Positions 7,479 to 15,905 of a DNA stretch of 64,000 bases are shown here, in pieces. The stretch spans positions 16,802-80,801 of the forward strand of contig CAWEPQ010000015.1 of NCBI GenBank assembly GCA_963811055.1, read 5' to 3'. Within the stretch, counting starts at the first letter, position 1. Every line of letters starts with the position of its first letter. Origin of the DNA: JACVRW01 sp963811055. GTDB lineage: Bacteria > Actinomycetota > Thermoleophilia > Solirubrobacterales > Thermoleophilaceae. The position numbers were made by a program, and so were the translations under genes. The notes under the pieces are model-generated. The model saw only the letters and a list, made by a program, of their open reading frames with translations. It had not been told where the DNA came from and searched no databases.

Positions 7479-8828
7479 ATGGCCGACCAGCCGAAGACCC
7501 CCGAGGACGTCAAGTCCTTCGTAAAGGACCGTGACATCCGGTTCATCCGGCTCTGGTTCACGGACATTCTCGGCCAGCTCAAGAGCTTCTCGGTGAACGC
7601 CGAAGAGCTCGACGACGCGTTCGAGGGTGGGATGGGCTTCGACGGATCGTCGATCACGGGCTTCAACGCGATCGAGGAGTCGGACATGATCGCGATGCCG
7701 GACGCCTCGACCTTCGCGGTGCTTCCGTGGCGCCCCGAGGACAAGGGCGTGGCACGGATGTTCTGCGACGTCGTGACCCCGAGCCGAGAGCCCTATGAGG
7801 GAGATCCGCGTCAGGTGCTGCGGCGCGCGCTCGAGCGCGCCGAGGCACTCGGCTTCACCGATTTCTTCGTGGGACCCGAGCTCGAGTTCTTCTACTTCCG
7901 CAACGCCCGGCCGGAGAGCGGCATCCCGGAGATCCTCGACGAGGGCGGCTACTTCGACCTCACCACGCTCGACGCGGGCTCGGACGTGAGGCGCGACACG
8001 GTGCTGGCGCTGGAGCAGCTGGGCATCCACGTGGAGTACACCCACCACGAGGTGGGCCCCTCGCAGCACGAGATCGACATGCGCTACGCCGGCGCGCTGA
8101 AGATGGCGGACGACTGCATGACCTACCGCATCACGGTCAAGGAGTACGCCATGAAGTACGGGTGGCACGCGACCTTCATGCCCAAGCCGCTGTTCGGCGA
8201 GAACGGCTCCGGGATGCACACCCACCAGTCGCTATTCAGGGATTCGAGCAACGCCTTCTACGACCCCGACGACCAGTACTTCCTCTCGGACATCGGCAAG
8301 GCGTTCATCGCGGGGCAGCTGAAGCACGCCCGCGAGATCACCTCGGTGTTCGCGCAGTGGGTCAACTCGTACAAGCGGCTGGTGCCGGGCTACGAGGCGC
8401 CGGTGTACTGCGCCTGGTCGCGGCGCAACCGGTCCGCGCTCGTGCGGGTGCCCCTCTACCACCCCGGCAAGGAGCAGGCCACGCGGATGGAGCTGCGCTG
8501 CCCCGACCCGGCGTGCAACCCCTACCTGACCTTCGCGATTCTGCTCGCGGCCGGCTTGGAGGGCATCGAGAAGGGCTACGAGCTGCCCGAGCCGATGGAG
8601 AAGAACCTCTACCACATCAGTCCGGAGGAGCGGAAGCGTCTGGGGATCGAGCAGCTGCCCGAGACACTGGGCGAGGCGATCGAGCTGACGGCGGAGTCCG
8701 AGCTCGTGCTGCGCACCTTCGGCGAGCACATCTTCAACCGCTACGTCGAGATCAAGCGGCAGGAGTGGGAGGACTACCGCGTGCAGGTCTCCCAGTGGGA
8801 GCTGGACCGCTACTTGGCCGTGCTCTAG
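7479..8828 (+). CDS. glnA: glutamine synthetase type I
   Basis: 449 residues, the length of GSI-alpha enzymes, which lack the roughly 25-residue insertion of the beta type. It makes glutamine from glutamate, ammonia and ATP as a cytoplasmic dodecamer. Landmarks: GFDGSSITGF near residue 55, VGPELEFFYF, the ATP/metal region FMPKPLFGENGSGMHTHQSL near 230-248 and NRSALVRVP. NLYHISPEER lies where beta-type enzymes carry the adenylylated Tyr. GGAGGAG precedes the ATG by about 5 nt. Its stop abuts the stop of the convergent MMPL gene with no spacer. Confidence 0.97.
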   Translation: MADQPKTPEDVKSFVKDRDIRFIRLWFTDILGQLKSFSVNAEELDDAFEGGMGFDGSSITGFNAIEESDMIAMPDASTFAVLPWRPEDKGVARMFCDVVTPSREPYEGDPRQVLRRALERAEALGFTDFFVGPELEFFYFRNARPESGIPEILDEGGYFDLTTLDAGSDVRRDTVLALEQLGIHVEYTHHEVGPSQHEIDMRYAGALKMADDCMTYRITVKEYAMKYGWHATFMPKPLFGENGSGMHTHQSLFRDSSNAFYDPDDQYFLSDIGKAFIAGQLKHAREITSVFAQWVNSYKRLVPGYEAPVYCAWSRRNRSALVRVPLYHPGKEQATRMELRCPDPACNPYLTFAILLAAGLEGIEKGYELPEPMEKNLYHISPEERKRLGIEQLPETLGEAIELTAESELVLRTFGEHIFNRYVEIKRQEWEDYRVQVSQWELDRYLAVL

Positions 8829-10949
8829 CTATTCGGCGTCGGGGATGGTGTGCCGCCGCGGAGCGCGGTGGTCGATGGAGGAGGCGAGCGACGAGGGCCA
8901 CCAGATCCGCGCTCCGATGTCGAACACCAGCGCCGGCACCAGGATGGAGCGCACCACGAGGGTGTCGAGCAGCACGCCAAAGGCCACCACGAAGCCGATC
9001 TCGGTGAGGAACACGAGTGGCAGCACGGCCAGCACAAGGAAGGTCCCGGCGAGCACGACCCCGGCCGAGGTGATCACACCGCCGGTGACCGCCAGGCCGC
9101 GCAGCATCCCCTCGCGCGCGCCGTGCCGCTGCGACTCCTCGCGCACGCGCGCCATCAGGAAGATGTTGTAGTCGATCCCCAGCGCCACCAGGAAGACAAA
9201 GGCGAACAGGGCCAGGTCGGGCGAGCTGCCCGGGAAGCCGAAGATCACGTCGAACACCACGAAGCCCACGCCGAGGGACGCGGCGAACGACAGGACCACC
9301 GTGGCCATGAGGATCACCGGCGCCACGAGCGCCCGCAGCAGGAGGATCAGCACGATGAAGACCACTAGCAGCGTGAGCGGCACGATCAGCTTGAGGTCGT
9401 GCTTGTTGGCCTGGCGCACGTCGTACTCCACGGCGCTCGCTCCGCCCACGAGCGTGCCCTCGCCGCCCGCCTCGTGTGCTGCCCGGCGTATCTCCGGCAC
9501 CAGCGCGAACGTGTCCTTGTCGTAGGGGTCGCCCTCGAGGATGGCGTTGAGAAGCACGCCGTCGGGCCGGCGCAGCGCCACGCGCACGTCGGCCACGCCG
9601 TCGGTGTCCTTGAGGGCCGCGGCCACGTCGGGCGCACGTGAGGGATCCGGAACCACGACGTCGGTCGGGGCATTGGCGCCACCCGGGAAGGACGCGTCCA
9701 CCAGCTCCTGCCCCTCGACGGACTCCACGTCGTCGCGGAACCCGTTCCCGGTGGTCAGGCTGTCGTCGTAGGCGAGGCTTCCGAGGGCCATGATCAGGAG
9801 TACCGCGGCGGTGCCGATCCAGACGCGCCGCGGGTGCCCGCTCAGGCGCTCGGCGCGCCGGCGCCAGCGTCCGTGGGTTGCGTCGTCGCCGGTGTCGCCC
9901 ACGTGCGGGACGCGCGGCCAGAAGACGCCCCGGGGCGCGATCACGAGGGCGGCAGGCAGGAGCGTGAGCATGGCCAGCATCGCCACCGCGATCCCGAGCG
10001 CTCCGATCGGTCCCAGGCTGGCGGTGCTGTTCAGCTCGGCCACCGACAGGGTCAGCAGCGCGGCGATCACGGTCATGCCCGAGGCGAAGATGGCGGGGCC
10101 GGCGCTCCGAAGCGCGCGCGTCATCGCGTCATTGCGGCTCTCGTGCACGCGCAGTTCCTCGCGGTAGCGCGCCACGAGTAACAGGGCATAGTCGGTGCCG
10201 GCGCCGAGGACGAGCACGGAGAGGATCGACGAGGACTGCCCGTTGACCGTCACCCCGCCCTCCGTGAGCAGCCACCCGAGGCCGCGCGTGGCGATCTCCG
10301 CGAAGGCCACCGCGATCAGCGGGAACCACAGCAGGATCGGGCTCCGGTAGATGAAGATCAGGAGCACGAAGACGAGCAGGAACGCGGCGCCCACCAGCGA
10401 GCCGTTGATCTGCTCGAACACCTTGATGGCGTCGGCCGAGTAGCCGGCCGGCCCGGTGACCGCCACCTCGAGCCCGCCGCTGCCCCTCCCGACTATCTCG
10501 CGGATGTCCTCGACCGGATCGGCGATCGTCTCGGACTCTCCGTCGGAGGTGATGTTCCCCGTGACCAGCACGGCGCTGCCGTCGGGCGCCGTGGCCGCCG
10601 GGCGGAAGGCCCGCCCGCCCGGTCCGCGCTGTAGCTGCGGGTAGCGCAGCGTGTTCAGGCGCGCGACGTCGCGCGCGATCTTGGCGCGGTCCGCGGTGGT
10701 CAGCCCGCCCTCGCGCCGGTAGACGATCACCACGGCGGCCTGCTCGCCGCGCGTCAGGCGCTTGGTGGCCTCGAGCGCGCGAGTGGACTCGGCGTCACCC
10801 GGAAGGTAGGAGCTCGAGTCGTTGCGCTCGGCGTCGGAGAACTTCCCCGGCAGGTTGGCGGCGAAGCAGGCGAAGATCGCCACCAGCCACAGACCGATGA
10901 TGACTACGCGGGTGCGGGGCCGTGCGGCACGGGCCAGGAGCGCGCTCAT
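8829..10949 (-). CDS. MMPL-family RND transporter
   Basis: A 706-residue inner-membrane protein with the duplicated MMPL layout: one N-terminal span (VVIIGLWLVAIFACFAA), a large external loop, about five spans, a second span and external loop, then five more. GADTYDYALL-like motifs are recognisable as GAGTDYALLLVARY and ALGIDYNIFLMARV, which hold the proton-relay Asp-Tyr pairs. Relatives export lipids or other hydrophobic compounds. It is the last gene of the leftward run that begins with TetR. Substrate unknown. Confidence 0.92.
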   Translation of the reverse strand: MSALLARAARPRTRVVIIGLWLVAIFACFAANLPGKFSDAERNDSSSYLPGDAESTRALEATKRLTRGEQAAVVIVYRREGGLTTADRAKIARDVARLNTLRYPQLQRGPGGRAFRPAATAPDGSAVLVTGNITSDGESETIADPVEDIREIVGRGSGGLEVAVTGPAGYSADAIKVFEQINGSLVGAAFLLVFVLLIFIYRSPILLWFPLIAVAFAEIATRGLGWLLTEGGVTVNGQSSSILSVLVLGAGTDYALLLVARYREELRVHESRNDAMTRALRSAGPAIFASGMTVIAALLTLSVAELNSTASLGPIGALGIAVAMLAMLTLLPAALVIAPRGVFWPRVPHVGDTGDDATHGRWRRRAERLSGHPRRVWIGTAAVLLIMALGSLAYDDSLTTGNGFRDDVESVEGQELVDASFPGGANAPTDVVVPDPSRAPDVAAALKDTDGVADVRVALRRPDGVLLNAILEGDPYDKDTFALVPEIRRAAHEAGGEGTLVGGASAVEYDVRQANKHDLKLIVPLTLLVVFIVLILLLRALVAPVILMATVVLSFAASLGVGFVVFDVIFGFPGSSPDLALFAFVFLVALGIDYNIFLMARVREESQRHGAREGMLRGLAVTGGVITSAGVVLAGTFLVLAVLPLVFLTEIGFVVAFGVLLDTLVVRSILVPALVFDIGARIWWPSSLASSIDHRAPRRHTIPDAE

Positions 10950-10985
10950 CGGCCGGGCAATCTTGCAGATTGCGCGCGGAACCGT

Positions 10986-11843
10986 CTAGTGGGCCAGGAG
11001 GGCTGCTTCGGTGAGCCTCCGCGCCTGCCGCAGGGAGCCCGGGTCGAGGCGGCCGGGGCGATCGCAGGGCAGGTGGCGGCAGGGTTCGCCGCCGGCGCCC
11101 ACGCCGAGCTTCGCACCGGGCAGGCCCAGCAGCTCGAACTCCCGGTGATCGGAGTTGCCGGTGCCCTCGTCGCGCACCCAGCTCACCGGCACGTGCGCAC
11201 GGCGGGCCGCGCGCAGCAGCGCGCTCTCGACCCCGGGGCGCGGCGAGTCCGCCGGCGATCGCAGCCAGAACGGCCGGTCGCCGCCGACCTCGTCGAGCGA
11301 CAGGGCAAAGCGCAGGCGCTTGCGCCCACCGCGGGCGCGCGCCCGCCGCGCGAGCGCCAGCGCGCCGAGGTGGTCGGGCGAGCCGGTGTACAGCCGCTCC
11401 TCCGCGCCTGTGGCCACGAGCCACACGTCGCAGCCCGGGCCGAGCCTCCGCAGCCGGCTCGCCAGCGCCGCCAGCACGCCGAGGCCGGAGGCGTTGTCGT
11501 TGGCGCCCGGCGCGCCCGGGGCCGAGTCGGTGTGGGCCATCACGATCCGCAGGCAGGTGCGAGGCGTATCGATCACCCCGATCACGTTGCGGGAGGTGCC
11601 GCGTCCCGGCACCGCGAAACGCTGGATCCCCACCCGCAGGCCGCCTGCCCGGAAGGCGCGTGCCATGTAGCGGTGCGCGCGGGCCTCGGCGGCCCCACCC
11701 GCGGGCCGCGGGCCCCATCCCGAGATCCGCTCCGCCACGGAAGGCGCGTTGTAGGGCGCCGCGATGGCCAGCAGCGTCAGGAGAGCAGTCGTTCGAGCTC
11801 CTCGGGCTCGGTCACCGGGGCCTGGCAGGCGAACCGCTCGCAC
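10986..11843 (-). CDS. M28-family zinc metallopeptidase (aminopeptidase-like), probably exported
   Basis: Catalytic features of M28 peptidases are all present: AHTDSAPGAPGANDNASG (first zinc ligands His and bridging Asp), GAEERLYTG (Glu general base and ligand), SLDEVGGDR and a C-terminal NSDHREFE (His ligand). The domain probably follows an export signal (TTALLTLLAIAAP). The start is unclear: there is no ATG near it. GTG 11843 gives a plausible signal peptide but overlaps the preceding gene by 67 bp; the alternative is a CTG near 11780. It probably degrades peptides outside the cell. Confidence 0.8.
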   Translation of the reverse strand: MRAVRLPGPGDRARGARTTALLTLLAIAAPYNAPSVAERISGWGPRPAGGAAEARAHRYMARAFRAGGLRVGIQRFAVPGRGTSRNVIGVIDTPRTCLRIVMAHTDSAPGAPGANDNASGLGVLAALASRLRRLGPGCDVWLVATGAEERLYTGSPDHLGALALARRARARGGRKRLRFALSLDEVGGDRPFWLRSPADSPRPGVESALLRAARRAHVPVSWVRDEGTGNSDHREFELLGLPGAKLGVGAGGEPCRHLPCDRPGRLDPGSLRQARRLTEAALLAH

Positions 11844-13729
11844 ACATAGGCGGCGGCCCTGCCCTCGATCGGATGGCGGTCCTGAAGCAGCGGCACGCCG
11901 TCCTGCTCGCCGCCGGCCAGCACGATGTTCGGCCGGTACGCCCCGCGCACCACACGCTCGAGCGCGCGCGTGTCGGCTCCGGCGAGGGCGACCTCGCGGG
12001 TGGGGGAGAGATGGAAGTCGAGCGCCTGGAGCAGGTGGCCGAAGGCCTGCGCGTGCTTGGGCGCCAGCTCGTGGAGCAGACGCAGGACCGACACGGCGTG
12101 GCGCTCGTACTCGTACTCGCCGCTCAGCGCCGCCAGCCGCAGAAGCCCCAGCGCCGCGCTGGCGTTGCCGGACGGGATGGGGTGGTCCTCGAGATCCTTG
12201 CGGCGCGCCACCAGCTGCTCGTGGTCGGCCGAGGTCTCGAAGAAGCCGCCGCTCTCGGGGTCGGCGAAGCGCTCGATCATCGTGTCCGCCAGCTCGCGGG
12301 CGGCCGCGAACCAGCGCGGGTCGAAGCTCGCCTCGTAGAGCGCGATCAGGGCCTCGAGGAGGAAGGCGTGGTCCTCGAGGTAGGCGTTGAGGCGACCGAG
12401 CCCGTCCTTCCAGGTGCGGAGCAGACGGCCGTCGGCGTCGCGCAGCTCGGCGAGCACGAACTCGGCCGCGCGGGTAGCGGCGTCGAGGTAGTCGGAGCGC
12501 TCGAGCACCGCGCCCGCCTCGGCCAGGGCGGAGATGGCGAGGGCGTTCCACGCCGTCAGGCGCTTGTCGTCGAGCCCCGGCCAGACGCGCTTCTCGCGCA
12601 CGGCGTAGAGGCGCCGGCGCCAGTCCGGGAGCCCGGCGGGGCTGCCCTCGCCGCGCACAAGGATGTTGCTGCCCTCGAAGTTGCCGCGCTGGGTGGCTCC
12701 GAACCAGGCGCTCGCCTCGTCCGCGTCGTCGCCCAGCACATCGCGGAGCTCGTCGAGGCTCCAGACGTAGAAGCGCCCCTCCACGCCCTCGGAGTCGGCG
12801 TCGAGCGCCGAGTAGAAGCCGCCCTCGGGTCCGCGCATCTCGCGCAGCATCCAGTCGAGCGTGGTCTCGGTGACCTCGCGCAGCAGCGGATCGCCGCTGA
12901 CCTGCCAGCCGTGCAGATAGGCCCGGGCGAGCAGCGCGTTGTCATAGAGCATCTTCTCGAAGTGCGGCACGAGCCAGCGGGTGTCGACCGCGTAGCGGGC
13001 GAAGCCGCCGCCCACCTGGTCGTGGATGCCGCCGGCCGCCATCGCCCGCAGCGTGTGGACCGCCGGCTCGGTCTCGCCGCGGCGCAGGAGCAGCTCGATT
13101 GCGGACGCGGGCGGGAACTTGGGCGCGCCGCCGAAGCCGCCGTGCACGCGGTCGTAGTTCTGGCGCAGCCCGTCCACCGCCTCCACGAGCGCGGCCTCGC
13201 TCATGGGCTCGGCGGAGGGCTCCAGGAGCGCCCCGCCGCGCAGGCGCTCGGCGATGCGCGCGCCGCCGGCGCGGATCTCGCCGGAGCGGTCGGCCCAGGC
13301 CTCGGCCACGGCCTCGAGCACCTGGCGCCAACTCGGCGCGCCCATGCGGGGCTCGGGCGGGAAGTAGGTGCCGGCGTAGAACGGCACCTGCTCGGGGGTG
13401 AGGAACACGTTCAGCGGCCAGCCGCCCGCCCCGGTCATCGCCTGGCATGCCTCCATGTAGATGGAGTCGATGTCCGGGCGCTCCTCGCGGTCGAGCTTGA
13501 TGCACACGAACCGTGCGTTCATCAGCTCCGCCGTCTGCTCCACCTCGAAGGACTCCCGCTCCATCACGTGGCACCAGTGGCAGGCCGAGTACCCGATGGA
13601 GAGCAGGATCGGCCGGTCCTCGCCGCGGGCGCGCTCGAGCGCCTCTTCGCCCCACGGATACCAGTCCACGGGGTTGTCCTTGTGCTGCAGGAGGTAGGGC
13701 GACGTCTCGTCGGCCAGGCGGTTGGCCAT
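11777..13729 (-). CDS. DUF255 thioredoxin-fold protein (YyaL/SPATA20 family)
   Basis: A 650-residue cytoplasmic protein. The N-terminal thioredoxin-like domain has the hallmark SACHWCHVME (CxxC near residue 49) and the family signature SPYLLQHKDNPVDWYPWG. A long alpha/alpha-toroid resembling glycoside hydrolases and N-acylglucosamine epimerases follows. The family is universal but its biochemical role is unresolved. It lies 29 bp downstream of the acyl-CoA synthetase gene, within the leftward run, and overlaps the M28 gene. Confidence 0.93.
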   Translation of the reverse strand: MANRLADETSPYLLQHKDNPVDWYPWGEEALERARGEDRPILLSIGYSACHWCHVMERESFEVEQTAELMNARFVCIKLDREERPDIDSIYMEACQAMTGAGGWPLNVFLTPEQVPFYAGTYFPPEPRMGAPSWRQVLEAVAEAWADRSGEIRAGGARIAERLRGGALLEPSAEPMSEAALVEAVDGLRQNYDRVHGGFGGAPKFPPASAIELLLRRGETEPAVHTLRAMAAGGIHDQVGGGFARYAVDTRWLVPHFEKMLYDNALLARAYLHGWQVSGDPLLREVTETTLDWMLREMRGPEGGFYSALDADSEGVEGRFYVWSLDELRDVLGDDADEASAWFGATQRGNFEGSNILVRGEGSPAGLPDWRRRLYAVREKRVWPGLDDKRLTAWNALAISALAEAGAVLERSDYLDAATRAAEFVLAELRDADGRLLRTWKDGLGRLNAYLEDHAFLLEALIALYEASFDPRWFAAARELADTMIERFADPESGGFFETSADHEQLVARRKDLEDHPIPSGNASAALGLLRLAALSGEYEYERHAVSVLRLLHELAPKHAQAFGHLLQALDFHLSPTREVALAGADTRALERVVRGAYRPNIVLAGGEQDGVPLLQDRHPIEGRAAAYVCERFACQAPVTEPEELERLLS

Positions 13730-13758
13730 CGTTCCGAGGCTACCCGGTGACCCGATCT

Positions 13759-15174
13759 CTATCCGCGCAGCTCCGCCCGCTTGATCTTGCCGCTCGGGGT
13801 CTTAGGGAGGGAGTCCGCGAACTCGACGATGCGGGGGTACTTGTAGGGCGCCGTCTCCGAGCGCACGTGCTCCTGGAGCTCGCGCGCCAGCTCCTCGCCC
13901 GGGTCCGCGCCCGGCTGCAGCACCACCACGGCCCGCACCACCTGGCCGCGCACGTCGTCCGGCGCCGCCACCGCCGCTGCCTCCGCCACGGCGGGATGCG
14001 ACACCAGGGCGGACTCGACCTCGAACGGGCCGATGCGGTACCCGGCGGAGATGATCACGTCGTCGGTGCGCCCCTCGAACCAGAGGTAGCCGTCCTCGTC
14101 CTCGCGCACGCGGTCGCCGGTGCGCCATGGCCGGTCGCGGCGGCCGTCGAGGAAGAACGTGGGCACGGTCTCCGGGTCCACGCAGAGCTCGCCGTCGTCG
14201 ATCCACATCCGGAACCCGGGCAGCGCCGTGCCCATCGAGCCGGGGCGCACCGGCGGGCCGATCGGCATGCCCGTGAGAGCGCCGGTCTCCGTCTGCCCGT
14301 AGCCGTCGTGCACCTCCACGCCGGCCCCCTCGCTCCAGGCATTCACGACCTCGGGGTTGAGCGGCTCGCCCGCGGCCACCGCGTGACGAAGGTCCGGCAG
14401 CGGCCGCAGCCCTGCCCGCTTGGCGATCGCCCGGTACTCGGTGGGCGCCATGCAGAGCACATCCACGCGCTCGCGCACCAGCAGCTCCAGCCGCTCCTCG
14501 GCGTCGAAGCGGGCATCGTGGAGGAGCGCCGTGGCGCCTCGCAGCCATGGGGCCACGAACACGTTGCGGGCGGACTTGGACCAGCCGCTCGCCGCGGTGC
14601 ACCAGCAGAGGTCGCCCGGGCGCGCTCCGAACCAGTGCTCCGCCTGCACGGACTGACCCGCCAAGTAGCCGTGCCCGTGCCGGATCGGCTTGGGCTCCCC
14701 GGCGGTGCCGGACGTGAACACGATGAGGGCGGGGTCGTCCGCGCGCACGTCCACCACCGGGGCCGCGTCCGTCTCGTACAGGCGCTCGTCCGGGACGGTG
14801 AGGAGCGGCCCGTCGAAGCCGGCCTGCACCACGAGCTCGGAATCGCGCTCGTCGACCACCACCGCCCGCGGGTCGACCTTGTCCATGCGCGCGCGCAGGT
14901 CGCGCGCGCGAAGCTGCTCGGTGCACGGCTGCGCCACCGCGCCGAGGCGCCACGCGGCCACCATCGCGTAGACCCACTCGGGGCGGTTGCCCACCAGCGT
15001 CATCAACACGTCGCCGCGTCCCACGCCGGCGCCGGCCAGCGCCCCGGCCAGCCGCGCGGAGCGGTCCGCCACCTCGCCGAAGGCGATCTCGCGCCGCCCG
15101 CCGTCGCGGGCCACCGCCACGAGCGCCGGCCGCGCCGGGTCGGCGGCGTCCACCACGTCGCGGGCGAAGTTCAC
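13759..15174 (-). CDS. acyl-CoA synthetase (AMP-binding, ACSM-like)
   Basis: 471 residues of the ANL superfamily. The phosphate-binding loop FTSGTAGEPK is near residue 152, YGQTETG near 292, a TGDR motif near 358, and the C-terminal catalytic lysine in TPSGKIKRAEL. It activates a carboxylic acid to acyl-CoA via an acyl-AMP intermediate; similarity in layout to medium-chain/ACSM enzymes suggests a medium-chain or aromatic acid, which is inference. Its start overlaps the TetR stop by 4 bp, so the two are coupled. Confidence 0.9.
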   Translation of the reverse strand: MNFARDVVDAADPARPALVAVARDGGRREIAFGEVADRSARLAGALAGAGVGRGDVLMTLVGNRPEWVYAMVAAWRLGAVAQPCTEQLRARDLRARMDKVDPRAVVVDERDSELVVQAGFDGPLLTVPDERLYETDAAPVVDVRADDPALIVFTSGTAGEPKPIRHGHGYLAGQSVQAEHWFGARPGDLCWCTAASGWSKSARNVFVAPWLRGATALLHDARFDAEERLELLVRERVDVLCMAPTEYRAIAKRAGLRPLPDLRHAVAAGEPLNPEVVNAWSEGAGVEVHDGYGQTETGALTGMPIGPPVRPGSMGTALPGFRMWIDDGELCVDPETVPTFFLDGRRDRPWRTGDRVREDEDGYLWFEGRTDDVIISAGYRIGPFEVESALVSHPAVAEAAAVAAPDDVRGQVVRAVVVLQPGADPGEELARELQEHVRSETAPYKYPRIVEFADSLPKTPSGKIKRAELRG

Positions 15175-15818
15175 CCGGCGGTCCAGCGCTCGCCGCGGCT
15201 GAGGCGATCAAGCCCGAGCCAGGCGAAGTCCATCGCGGTCTCCACCATCTGCCGGCGCGGCACGCTCGGGTTGTCGGCCCACCAGTTGGCCATCGTCTGC
15301 ACCGCTCCCACGAGCATCTGGGCGATCAGCAGGATCCCGTGCTCCAGGTCCCTCGCGCCGTTCGGGAGGTTCTGCGCCCCTGGCTCGGCGGCGATCAGAC
15401 CGGCCACCACGGCGGTCACCTGGGTGAGCATGCGATCGAGCGCGGCCACGGCCTCCGGGTCCGACGCCTCGCGGAAGAGCATCCGCCAGGCGTCGCGGCG
15501 TTCCTCCACGAACAGGAAGAAGGCGTCGAGACCGGTGGCCAGGCGGGCGGCGCTGCCCTCCACGCTCGGCACGGCGGCGGCCAGCCGCTCGTACAGCTCG
15601 GCCGCGTGGGCCTCCACCAGCTTCGCGTGGAGCTCCTGCTTGGAGGCGAAGTGCTCGTAGATGAGCGCCTTCGACACGCCGGCCTCGCCTGCGATGTCGT
15701 CGATCGAGGCGCTGTGGTAGCCGCGCGCCGAGAAGACCGTGCTGGCGGCGTTGAGGATCGCCGCCCTGCGTGCCTCGGCGGTTAGCCGCTTGCGCACCGG
15801 GGCGGGGCCGCTGCTCAC
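15171..15818 (-). CDS. TetR-family transcriptional regulator
   Basis: 215 residues with an N-terminal helix-turn-helix (SIDDIAGEAGVSKALIYEHF, about residues 38-57) and a C-terminal ligand-binding helical domain. It heads the leftward operon with the acyl-CoA synthetase and faces the membrane protein at 15906. The 87-bp gap holds the perfect palindrome ACTGACCGGTCAGT, so it probably represses both directions, with an acyl-CoA or fatty acid as the plausible but unproven inducer. It starts with GTG. Confidence 0.92.
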   Translation of the reverse strand: MSSGPAPVRKRLTAEARRAAILNAASTVFSARGYHSASIDDIAGEAGVSKALIYEHFASKQELHAKLVEAHAAELYERLAAAVPSVEGSAARLATGLDAFFLFVEERRDAWRMLFREASDPEAVAALDRMLTQVTAVVAGLIAAEPGAQNLPNGARDLEHGILLIAQMLVGAVQTMANWWADNPSVPRRQMVETAMDFAWLGLDRLSRGERWTAG

Positions 15819-15856
15819 GTGCGCATGCCAAGTGTGATGAAGTTCACATCCAACTT

Positions 15857-15870
15857 ACTGACCGGTCAGT
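15857..15870. promoter_or_regulatory. palindromic operator between TetR operon and membrane protein
   Basis: ACTGACCGGTCAGT is a perfect 14-bp palindrome in the divergent intergenic region, typical of TetR-family operators. It sits 36 bp before the ATG at 15906 and 39 bp before the TetR start. Confidence 0.75.
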
Positions 15871-15905
15871 TAGATACCAGGTCCAGCGACGAGGGAGCTT
15901 GGCAC

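Noticed and set aside
11660..13750. A 696-codon plus-strand frame opposite the DUF255 and M28 genes
   Set aside because: Its composition (Arg, Ala, Gly, His-rich) and lack of domains mark it as an antisense shadow of the minus-strand genes, which have clear catalytic motifs.
13513..15660. A 715-codon plus-strand frame opposite the acyl-CoA synthetase and TetR genes
   Set aside because: High-GC antisense shadow; the minus strand encodes complete ANL and TetR motifs.
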